Below, in pieces: positions 1 to 5,628 of a stretch of 5,628 bases of DNA. The position numbers and the translations under genes were made by a program. Under the pieces are notes generated by a model. That model was not told the DNA's origin. It ran no database searches and saw only the letters and a list, made by a program, of their open reading frames with translations. The stretch comes from Flavobacterium sp. GTDB lineage: Bacteria; Bacteroidota; Bacteroidia; Flavobacteriales; Flavobacteriaceae. The stretch covers positions 1-5,628 of the forward strand of contig JAIXTU010000034.1 of assembly GCA_027483785.1 (NCBI GenBank), written 5' to 3'. Positions within the stretch are counted from its first letter, which is position 1; each line of letters begins with the position of its first letter.

Positions 1-3000
1 GGGGCTATGCGAGTCGTTCTACCGACTTGCTGTTAAGGTTAAGAAAATTAGTGAAAACGCAGTGTCCATTTGTGGATCAAAAACAGTATCCGACTTGCCT
101 GCCACACCTTCTGCTAATCATACTGTGAAATGGTATGCAACTCCGAGCGGTGGTATTGCACTGGAATCTTCAGCGCTATTAACTTCGGGAACGTACTACG
201 CAGAGCAAACGGCACCTACAAGTGTACAAGAAGTAGGAAGTGGCTTTCAATTACCTGTTGGAGTAGTTGCTGATCCATCAGGCGCATTTTACGTCGCAAA
301 CCGCAACGTAGGAATAATTAAACGATTTAATGCTAACGGAATAATAACTCAATTTACTGCGCCATTTAGTTTACCTTGGGGCTTAGCTCTACAGACAAAT
401 GGAAGTTTAATTGTTAGTGAAATTGGAGCCAATAAAATTACAAGAATGGCAAGTAATGGTACAAATATTGAAACACTTGTTTCGAATGTATCTGTTACAA
501 CAGTAGCTGTTCAATATGACGGCAGAATAATTTATCCTTTTGCGAACGAAATTAGAAGAATTAACGAAAATGGAACTGGGACTACATCATTAGGTTCTGG
601 ATTCAATAGCGTAACGGGTTTAGCTGTTGATAATGAAGGTAGGATACTTATAGCTGAGTTTAGCAATAAGATTAAAAGAATGAATGCAGACGGAAGTAAC
701 ATCGTTTTGCTTTCTAATCAATTGAGTATTCCGCGTGCCATGGCAGTTCAACCTGACGGACGAATTTTAGTAGTGGATTCTGGTGATAAAACATTAAAAC
801 GCTTAAGCGCAGACGGAACAAATATCGAAATTTTAGCATCAGGTTTCATAGGTCCCTATGGTGTATCTATCGATGCAAATGGCAGCATTTTAGTTGCTGA
901 TTCCGATGATCACAAAATAAAAAGAGTAACTGAAGCCTACACCTCCAATCGTGTACCTGTTACCATAACCGTTAATCCCGCTCCTAGTGTACCCCTTGGC
1001 GAGTCGTCGCAAATCTATACCGGTAGTACTATGCTTAGCGCATTGAATGCCGTAGGGAACAATATAAAATGGTTTAATGCTAGTACGGCAGGAACCGAAT
1101 TACCGAATTCGACATCGGTAGTAAGCGGAACAACCTATTATGCAGAAAGCGCCAACGGCAGCTGTACCTCGCCTACTCGATTAGCTGTAAAGGTTAATGC
1201 GATTGGCTCTGATAGTCGGTTTTTTTGTAATAGTGCTACAGTTGAAAATCTAACTTCGACACCTGCACCAGGCACAAACGCCAATTGGTACAACGCCGCT
1301 ACAGGAGGAACCGCACTCCAGTACTTTGAATCGTTGGCTACAAATACGTACTATGTGGAACAAGAAAAACCCGCTGTTACTTCAACCTTAACAGCAGGAT
1401 TTAACGTGTTTGCAGTAGCCGTACAAGCCGATGGGAAAATTGTAATTGCCAGTAGAAATTTAGGACAAATTAGACGTGCTAACCCCGACGGTTCGAATGT
1501 TGAAATTATTGCGTCTGGATTTAGTAATCCTTCTGGAGTTGCTATTCAAGCCGATGGGAAAATTGTATTTACAAATTCGGCTGCCAATAGCATCTTACGC
1601 ATGAATGCAGATGGAACAAACGCAGTAACATTGGCCACCGGATTTAACAATCCAACAGGAATTACGGTTGATGCTTCGGGAAAAATTTGGTTTTGCGACA
1701 CTTATAATCACGCTGTAAAACGAATGAATACCGACGGTACGGGAATCACAACTATTGGTTCTGGATTTGTCAATCCGCGTGGGATAACGATTGATGCCGA
1801 CGGAAAAATACTTGTTGGCGATGACAGCCAAGCGAAAGTTAAACGAATGAACCCCGATGGAACCAATATCGAATCGTTGGGAACTGGTTTAGGCTATCCT
1901 TTTGGCTTGGCAGTTCGACCAAACGGTAAAATTATTGCCGCTGATTACGGTAACCAACAAGTCGTTCAAATGAATGCCGACGGTTCTGATAAGAAAATCA
2001 TAGACACAGGAATCGGGTATTGTTCAGGTGTTGCCATTACAGCAAGCGATGAAATTATTGTTGCCGATTATATTGCCAACTCGCTTATGAAGATCATTCC
2101 ACCGGTTTCCTCAAATCGTGTCCCGGTTTCCGTAACCATAACCCCAAATTCTGAAAACACAACCACGATAAACACTTGCGAACCTTATACTTGGTCGCAT
2201 AACAATCAAACCTACTCAAACTCAGGAACATTCTACGGAACAACAACAAATTGCGTTACTGAAAAACTAGTTTTGAACATGGGTACACCAACAACATGGG
2301 ATGGTTTAGAATGGTCTGACGGAGTTCCTACCGGAAATCGTAAAGCGATTATTGCTGGAAATTACTCCGAAGCGGCAAATTTAACTGCCTGCCAACTCGA
2401 AATCGTAAATGATGCTGTAGTGGTTGTGCCTTCTGGATTTGATTTTGTTATCGATGGAAAAGTGACTGTAGAGCCAGGCTCTTCGTTAACCTTAGAAAAC
2501 AACGCCAACTTACTACAAACTAAAGCGGTGGCTAACGAAGGTGAAATCACTTCAAAACGTATGGCTTATATGCGCCGGCAAGATTATGTGTATTGGTCTT
2601 CCCCTGTTTCCAATCAAAATCTACTGGACTTTTCCCCACAAACACTTACCAGCCGTTTTTACACATTTAATGAAAACACAGGTCAATTTGCCGCTGTAGA
2701 TCCAATTGCAAACGACTTTATTCCCGGAACTGGCTATATGGTACGTGCACCAAACACGTATTTAAATCCGCCTGCAGCGCCACAAGCTTTTCAAGGTAGC
2801 TTTACGGGTGTTGCCAACAACGGTAATTACTCCGTAACTTTAACGCATGTTGGCAATGGTTATAATTTTGTTGGAAACCCCTATCCTTCTCCCATCGATG
2901 CTAATGAACTTTTACAAGACGTAACAGGTACTGTTTACTTCTGGACACACACGTTGCAAGGCGTTGGCGTACTAAATTATGCTTCGTACAATTTACTCGG

Positions 3001-3826
3001 CGGAATTGCTAGTCTTGCAGGAGGTGCTATTCCAAACGGAATCATTCAGACGGGACAAGGATTTCTACTCAAAGTTACTGCTCCAACAACCTTAAATTTC
3101 AGCAACGATATGCGTGTTGGAAACAACGACGGGCAATTTTTCCGAACAGCTAATTCCGAAAAACACCGAATCTGGTTAAACTTACGCTCGGGCGAAACTG
3201 ACTTAAACCAGATTTTAGTTGGTTACACCGCCGGAGCAACCAACGAATTAGACCCAGCATTTGACGGACCGTTATTAAGCAGCGGAACTTCACTATCAAG
3301 CTATGTAAACAATACACGTTTGGGCATTCAAGCGAGAGCACTTCCATTTGAAACCACTGATGTCGTAGCACTGAATTTACAAGTTGAACAAGCAGCAAAC
3401 TTTACGCTTGCTATAGATCATACAGACGGTGTATTTACAGAAGGACAAAATGTGTACATTAAAGACAACCTACTCAACCTAACGCATAATTTAAGTGAGA
3501 CGCCATATACTTTTTATGCAGAAGCTGGCGCGTTTACTTCAAGATTAGAATTAGTGTTTGAGGCTGAAACTTTAGGAATCGAAAATCCTCAGAGCAGCGG
3601 AAACAGCGTTTTGGCATATCATTCGGGCGACGCGGTTGTAGTAGAATCGGCTGCAGAAGAACTAAACAGCATTCGAATTTTCGATTTACGCGGACGTGAA
3701 ATTTATAAATCAAAACAAATTACGGGTCAAAAATTCAGCATTCCGCTCGCAGCAGGACAGCAAATGATTCTCGTTCAAATACAAACTGGAACTGGAACAA
3801 TTACCACAAAAAAAGTGATGCACTAA
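1..3826 (+). CDS. Large T9SS-secreted Ig-like/beta-propeller surface protein, 5'-truncated
   Basis: The frame is open from the left edge (first full codon at 2-4) to TAA at 3824-3826, giving 1274 visible residues. The GTG at 62 is an internal Val codon: the residues before it (LAVKV) match the end of a later Ig-like repeat, so the true start and signal peptide lie upstream. Order by visible residue: end of an Ig-like domain (1-13); Ig-like domain (about 14-72) continued at 313-326 after a six-bladed propeller (73-312); uninterrupted Ig-like domain (327-400); another Ig-like domain (401-457, resumed 701-716) around a second propeller (458-700); one NTCEPYTW-type Cys repeat (about 721-760); a long flavobacterial C-terminal module with WSSPV (865-869) and GYNFVGNPYPSPID (953-966); and a T9SS sorting domain. 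The Ig domains resemble the CHU_C-associated family (WYNAATGGT, TYYVEQ). The protein is expected to be exported and surface-attached or released. Its ligand is unknown; adhesion or glycan binding is only a guess. No catalytic motif was recognised. Confidence 0.9.
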   Translation, partial: GLCESFYRLAVKVKKISENAVSICGSKTVSDLPATPSANHTVKWYATPSGGIALESSALLTSGTYYAEQTAPTSVQEVGSGFQLPVGVVADPSGAFYVANRNVGIIKRFNANGIITQFTAPFSLPWGLALQTNGSLIVSEIGANKITRMASNGTNIETLVSNVSVTTVAVQYDGRIIYPFANEIRRINENGTGTTSLGSGFNSVTGLAVDNEGRILIAEFSNKIKRMNADGSNIVLLSNQLSIPRAMAVQPDGRILVVDSGDKTLKRLSADGTNIEILASGFIGPYGVSIDANGSILVADSDDHKIKRVTEAYTSNRVPVTITVNPAPSVPLGESSQIYTGSTMLSALNAVGNNIKWFNASTAGTELPNSTSVVSGTTYYAESANGSCTSPTRLAVKVNAIGSDSRFFCNSATVENLTSTPAPGTNANWYNAATGGTALQYFESLATNTYYVEQEKPAVTSTLTAGFNVFAVAVQADGKIVIASRNLGQIRRANPDGSNVEIIASGFSNPSGVAIQADGKIVFTNSAANSILRMNADGTNAVTLATGFNNPTGITVDASGKIWFCDTYNHAVKRMNTDGTGITTIGSGFVNPRGITIDADGKILVGDDSQAKVKRMNPDGTNIESLGTGLGYPFGLAVRPNGKIIAADYGNQQVVQMNADGSDKKIIDTGIGYCSGVAITASDEIIVADYIANSLMKIIPPVSSNRVPVSVTITPNSENTTTINTCEPYTWSHNNQTYSNSGTFYGTTTNCVTEKLVLNMGTPTTWDGLEWSDGVPTGNRKAIIAGNYSEAANLTACQLEIVNDAVVVVPSGFDFVIDGKVTVEPGSSLTLENNANLLQTKAVANEGEITSKRMAYMRRQDYVYWSSPVSNQNLLDFSPQTLTSRFYTFNENTGQFAAVDPIANDFIPGTGYMVRAPNTYLNPPAAPQAFQGSFTGVANNGNYSVTLTHVGNGYNFVGNPYPSPIDANELLQDVTGTVYFWTHTLQGVGVLNYASYNLLGGIASLAGGAIPNGIIQTGQGFLLKVTAPTTLNFSNDMRVGNNDGQFFRTANSEKHRIWLNLRSGETDLNQILVGYTAGATNELDPAFDGPLLSSGTSLSSYVNNTRLGIQARALPFETTDVVALNLQVEQAANFTLAIDHTDGVFTEGQNVYIKDNLLNLTHNLSETPYTFYAEAGAFTSRLELVFEAETLGIENPQSSGNSVLAYHSGDAVVVESAAEELNSIRIFDLRGREIYKSKQITGQKFSIPLAAGQQMILVQIQTGTGTITTKKVMH
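218..937 (+). repeat. First six-bladed beta-propeller (NHL/YWTD-like repeats)
   Basis: Six blades of about 38-41 residues start near 245, 365, 488, 602, 722 and 845. Each follows the pattern F-x-x-P-x-G-(V/L)-A-(V/I)-x-x-(D/N)-G-x-I-L-V-A, then K-I-K-R-(M/L)-x-A-D-G-(T/S)-N-I. The last blade stops after IKRVTEA and lacks its outer strand. The short segment before the first blade (TSVQEVGSG) has the form of that missing strand, so the ring probably closes by the usual propeller 'Velcro' pairing. Blade sequence is intermediate between NHL, LDL-receptor YWTD and delta-60 (DUF5122-type) repeats, so the family name is uncertain while the propeller fold is not. Hand-counted GC is about 37%, lower than the neighbouring Ig-coding DNA. 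Confidence 0.85.
1373..2101 (+). repeat. Second six-bladed beta-propeller (NHL/YWTD-like repeats)
   Basis: Six blades start near 1400, 1520, 1643, 1766, 1889 and 2012, mostly 41 codons (123 nt) apart. They are more regular than those of the first propeller: F-x-N-P-x-G-(I/V)-(T/A)-(I/V)-x-A-D-G-K-I, then (V/I)-K-R-M-N-x-D-G-(T/S)-N. The sixth blade again lacks its outer strand, which AVTSTLTAG ahead of blade one could supply. Two cysteines (FCD in blade three, YCS in blade six) are outside the blade consensus. A 21-bp stretch at 1424-1444 recurs exactly at 1547-1567, one blade later, which suggests fairly recent blade duplication or gene conversion. Confidence 0.85.
2162..2281 (+). other. Single Cys-containing 'YTW...SGT' repeat within the large protein
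   Basis: This segment reads NTCEPYTW, then NNQTYSNSGTF, then TNCVTEKLVLN. It matches a short repeat common in secreted Bacteroidota proteins, where a C-x-x-Y-T-W start and a G-C-x-x-x-x-L-x-L end enclose a Y-x-x-S-G-T centre, often in long tandem arrays. Here there is one copy, placed between the last Ig-like strand and the C-terminal module. Its two cysteines probably form a disulphide outside the cell. The role is likely structural. Confidence 0.6.
3575..3823 (+). other. T9SS C-terminal sorting domain of the large protein
   Basis: The last 80 or so residues have the layout of a T9SS C-terminal domain: a linker (GIENPQSSGNS), a first strand (VLAYHSGDAVVVES), then NSIRIFDLRGREIY, a turn, FSIPLAAGQQMILVQI and a terminal TKKVMH. 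The (I/V)-x-(D/N)-x-x-G-(R/K) centre and the K-K-V ending are what the secretion and attachment machinery reads in Bacteroidota. The absence of a Y-P-N-P start and the L-V-Q-I strand followed by K-K-V fit the flavobacterial 'type C' form better than type A. Subtype is from memory, not a profile search. Confidence 0.85.
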
Positions 3827-3847
3827 TTAAAATCGAAATCTAATCCA

Positions 3848-3881
3848 ATAAGCCGCTGCAAAACAGCGGCTTATGTTTTTT
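3848..3881 (+). terminator. Rho-independent terminator of the large secreted-protein gene
   Basis: A perfect 11-bp stem pairs 3848-3858 (ATAAGCCGCTG) with 3864-3874 (CAGCGGCTTAT) across a 5-nt loop, followed after one G by six T at 3876-3881. It starts 21 nt after the stop codon of the large gene and separates it from rplS. Confidence 0.92.
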
Positions 3882-3899
3882 AAATAAACGTATAATTTA

Positions 3900-3930
3900 T
3901 TTGCTCAAAATGATTTTATAACTAAATTTG
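3900..3930 (+). promoter_or_regulatory. Bacteroidota-type promoter for rplS
   Basis: A TTTG at 3900-3903 is followed, after 19 nt, by TAAATTTG at 3923-3930. This matches the Bacteroidota vegetative consensus (TTTG near -33, TAnnTTTG near -7). Transcription should start at about 3934-3938, giving a leader of roughly 65 nt before the rplS ATG. Lying just downstream of a strong terminator, it makes rplS an independent unit. Confidence 0.75.
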
Positions 3931-3937
3931 CGCCCAC

Positions 3938-3979
3938 ATTAGACCAACCTCTGACGAGAATCGTGAATGTTGCTCTGAT
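3938..3979 (+). promoter_or_regulatory. Candidate structured leader of rplS (possible autoregulatory hairpin)
   Basis: The RNA start predicted from the promoter falls right at the foot of a long hairpin. The outer helix pairs 3938-3948 (ATTAGACCAAC) with 3969-3979 (GTTGCTCTGAT): ten of eleven positions pair, one of them as G-U, with a single C-C mismatch. An inner helix pairs ACGA (3954-3957) with TCGT (3961-3964) around a GAA loop, and an asymmetric internal loop separates the two. Ribosomal-protein mRNAs often carry such leaders, bound by the encoded protein to limit its own synthesis, and a bL19 leader is known in Firmicutes. The binding role here is inferred only from position and shape. 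Confidence 0.45.
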
Positions 3980-4001
3980 TTTAAATCAAATTTTTTTAAA
4001 A

Positions 4002-4352
4002 ATGTCAGATTTATTAAAGTTCGTAAACGACGAACTAATCGCGAAAAAAGATTTTCCTGATTTCGGAGCTGGTGATACCATTACCGTTTATTACGAAATT
4101 AAAGAAGGTGAAAAAACACGTACACAGTTTTTTAAAGGTGTAGTGATTCAGCGCAGAGGTACAGGTAGTACTGAAACGTTTACAATCCGTAAAATGTCTG
4201 GTGCTGTTGGTGTTGAGCGTATTTTCCCAATCAACCTTCCTGCATTGCAGAAAATCGAAATCAACAAAAAAGGTTCTGTACGCAGAGCACGTATCTTCTA
4301 CTTCCGTGAACTTACCGGAAAGAAAGCGAAAATCCGCGACAAGCGAAGATAA
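4002..4352 (+). CDS. rplS: 50S ribosomal protein L19 (bL19)
   Basis: This encodes bL19, a 116-residue protein of the large ribosomal subunit that sits near the interface with the small subunit. Recognisable family segments are GDTITVYYEIKEGEKTR (residues 25-41), the FFKGVVIQRRG strand, the IRKMSGAVGVERIFP signature, and the basic C-terminus ending RRARIFYFRELTGKKAK...KRR. The ATG at 4002 is chosen because MSDLLKFVNDE is the normal flavobacterial N-terminus and the length fits. An in-frame GTG at 3963 would add 13 residues not typical of the family and lies inside the leader hairpin. The ATG follows an A/T-rich stretch with no Shine-Dalgarno sequence, as is usual in this phylum. The gene has its own promoter and terminator. 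trmD, a frequent upstream partner of rplS, is not adjacent here. Confidence 0.97.
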   Translation: MSDLLKFVNDELIAKKDFPDFGAGDTITVYYEIKEGEKTRTQFFKGVVIQRRGTGSTETFTIRKMSGAVGVERIFPINLPALQKIEINKKGSVRRARIFYFRELTGKKAKIRDKRR

Positions 4353-4379
4353 TTTGTTTCAGTGTTCAAATATCAAGTG

Positions 4380-4408
4380 CCCGTTTTCTTTGGAAAGCGG
4401 GTTTTTTT
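4380..4408 (+). terminator. Rho-independent terminator of rplS
   Basis: CCCGTTTTC (4380-4388) pairs with GAAAGCGGG (4393-4401), including one G-U pair, around a TTTG loop, followed by seven T at 4402-4408. It begins 28 nt after the rplS stop codon, so readthrough into icd should be limited. Confidence 0.9.
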
Positions 4409-4499
4409 ATGAATTTCGTAAAAAGTACACGAAGTTTTTTTCGCATCTGTAAAACTGTGTTAACATCAGAGAAAACGATATAGCTGCCGCAGATTTGGC

Positions 4500-4507
4500 T
4501 ATCTTTG
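4500..4507 (+). promoter_or_regulatory. Probable -7 promoter box for icd
   Basis: TATCTTTG matches the Bacteroidota -7 consensus TAnnTTTG and lies 24 nt before the icd ATG, so the transcript would carry a leader of only about 20 nt. No good TTTG is seen at the expected -33 distance (about 4475-4480), so the promoter may be weak or depend on an activator. Confidence 0.6.
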
Positions 4508-4531
4508 CCCGGTTTTAAAATTCTCAAAAAG

Positions 4532-5628
4532 ATGTCAAATAACGCTGGAATTATTTACACGATAACCGATGAAGCTCCCATGCTTGCAACGCATTCGCTG
4601 TACCCAATCCTTAAAAAATTTTTATCGGCTGCTGGAATTAGCATCGAAACAGCCGACATTTCCTTGGCAGCTCGAATCATGGCTGTATTTGCCGATGAAC
4701 TGCCTTTTGAAGTTACCGATAACCTCGCCAAACTAGGAATATTGGCCACAAAACCAGAAGCTAATATTATCAAACTCCCCAATATTTCTGCTTCGATTCC
4801 ACAACTAAAAGCAGCTATTACCGAACTTCAAGCACAAGGCGTGGCCGTTCCCGATTATCCTGCCGACGCAACCGACGCTGAAGCTCTAGCAATTAAAAAT
4901 AAATACGCCAAAGTACTCGGATCAGCGGTAAATCCTGTTCTTCGTGAAGGAAATTCCGACCGCCGTGCTCCAAAAGCAGTAAAAAACTACGCCAAAAAGC
5001 ATCCTCATAGTATGGGAAGTTGGTCGAGCGATTCTAAAACGCGTGTGGCCAGCATGTCTTCGGCAGACTTCTACAGTACTGAAAAATCGATAACAGTACC
5101 CTCTGAAACTACATTTGCCATTCATTTTAAAAACGAAAACGGCGAGGTAATCGAGCTAAAAAGCCCTGCGCCACTGCAAGCTGGGGAAATAATAGACTCC
5201 GCTGTATTAAGTATTTCAGAATTAAAGAAGTTTGTAGCTGAGGAAATCGAAAAGGCAAAAAAAGACCACTTGCTTTTTTCCGTGCACCTCAAAGCAACAA
5301 TGATGAAGGTTTCAGACCCAATTATGTTTGGAGCTGTTGTTTCGGAATTTTACAAACCTGTACTTTCAAAATATAGTGAAACACTCAAAGAAATAGGTTT
5401 CAATGAAAATAACGGTTTAGGCGACTTATACGATAAGCTACAAGGACATCCGTTGCAAACTGAAATCGAAAAAGCTATTGCCGATTTGTACTCGGATCGC
5501 CCGGCGCTTGCTATGGTTAATTCCGACAAAGGAATAACAAACCTGCACGTTCCTTCTGATGTAATTGTAGACGCTTCGATGCCTGCAATGATTCGTACCA
5601 GCGGCCGTATGTGGAACAAAGACGGTAA
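4532..5628 (+). CDS. icd: NADP-dependent isocitrate dehydrogenase, monomeric type (3'-truncated)
   Basis: The enzyme oxidatively decarboxylates isocitrate to 2-oxoglutarate, reducing NADP+, in the cytoplasmic TCA cycle. The 365 visible codons are about half of the usual 740 or so residues and are collinear with the monomeric (IDH-II) family known from Azotobacter vinelandii. Clear family blocks are IIYTITDEAPMLATHS (7-22), NIIKLPNISASIPQLK (78-93), GSAVNPVLREGNSDRRAPK (130-148), AGEIIDS (217-223), SVHLKATMMKVSDPIMFG (250-267) and MVNSDKGITNLHVPSDVIVD (328-347). Substrate-site residues, placed from memory of the Azotobacter enzyme, are present: Ser131, Asn134, Arg138, Arg144, catalytic Lys254 and metal ligand Asp347. 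The remaining metal ligands and NADP site lie beyond the window. The GGTAA at the very end is not an in-frame stop; the frame reads GGT then AA-, so the gene is cut by the edge and not broken. ATG 4532 is favoured by the conserved N-terminus; no Shine-Dalgarno is visible. Confidence 0.96.
   Translation, partial: MSNNAGIIYTITDEAPMLATHSLYPILKKFLSAAGISIETADISLAARIMAVFADELPFEVTDNLAKLGILATKPEANIIKLPNISASIPQLKAAITELQAQGVAVPDYPADATDAEALAIKNKYAKVLGSAVNPVLREGNSDRRAPKAVKNYAKKHPHSMGSWSSDSKTRVASMSSADFYSTEKSITVPSETTFAIHFKNENGEVIELKSPAPLQAGEIIDSAVLSISELKKFVAEEIEKAKKDHLLFSVHLKATMMKVSDPIMFGAVVSEFYKPVLSKYSETLKEIGFNENNGLGDLYDKLQGHPLQTEIEKAIADLYSDRPALAMVNSDKGITNLHVPSDVIVDASMPAMIRTSGRMWNKDG

Noticed and set aside
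62..64. GTG as the start codon of the large gene
   Set aside because: The frame stays open to the left edge and the 20 codons before it encode the end of an Ig-like repeat that matches an internal copy, so this is an internal Val codon.
1595..3398. Several reverse-strand open frames inside the large gene
   Set aside because: They are short, lie opposite a strongly supported coding frame with repeat and domain structure, and show no family resemblance or promoter.
3963..4001. GTG start giving a 129-residue bL19
   Set aside because: The extra 13 residues do not fit the family, the normal N-terminus begins at ATG 4002, and the stretch forms part of the leader hairpin.
4201..4452. Open frame overlapping the end of rplS
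   Set aside because: It lies in another frame inside rplS, runs through the terminator hairpin, and has no recognisable protein features.
4555..5619. Reverse-strand open frames opposite icd
   Set aside because: They are shadows of a well conserved enzyme frame.
5624..5628. TAA at the window end as a stop codon of icd
   Set aside because: It is out of frame (GGT then AA-); the family continues at this point with Lys, so the gene simply runs past the edge.

Overview
The window looks like a chromosomal segment of a member of the Bacteroidota, most likely family Flavobacteriaceae. Three things point there. The large first gene ends in a flavobacterial-type C-terminal region with a type IX secretion (T9SS) sorting domain. 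The two promoters that can be read have the Bacteroidota -7 box (TAnnTTTG) rather than a sigma-70 TATAAT. The start codons follow A/T-rich leaders with no Shine-Dalgarno sequence. All three genes are on the + strand.

Layout. (1) Positions 1-3826 hold the 3' part of a very large secreted-protein gene. Its reading frame is open to the left edge, so the true start lies outside. The visible 1274 residues contain Ig-like (CHU_C-associated type) domains, two six-bladed beta-propellers, a Cys-rich 'YTW' repeat, the long flavobacterial C-terminal module and the T9SS sorting domain. A strong terminator follows (3848-3881). (2) A promoter (3900-3930) and a structured leader (about 3938-3979) precede rplS (4002-4352, ribosomal protein bL19), which has its own terminator (4380-4408). 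(3) A second TAnnTTTG box (4500-4507) precedes icd (from 4532), encoding a monomeric-type NADP-dependent isocitrate dehydrogenase. It runs off the right edge; about the first half (365 codons) is visible.

Each gene appears to be its own transcription unit, and there is no sign that the three act in one pathway: a surface or secreted protein, a housekeeping ribosomal protein and a TCA-cycle enzyme. No mobile element, tRNA, rRNA or CRISPR was seen. I found no clearly new multi-gene system. The most interesting features are the architecture of the large protein, where each propeller seems to be inserted into a hairpin of an Ig-like domain and the plain-Ig/propeller-Ig pair recurs with a 1155-nt period, and a hairpin leader in front of rplS that could be autoregulatory.
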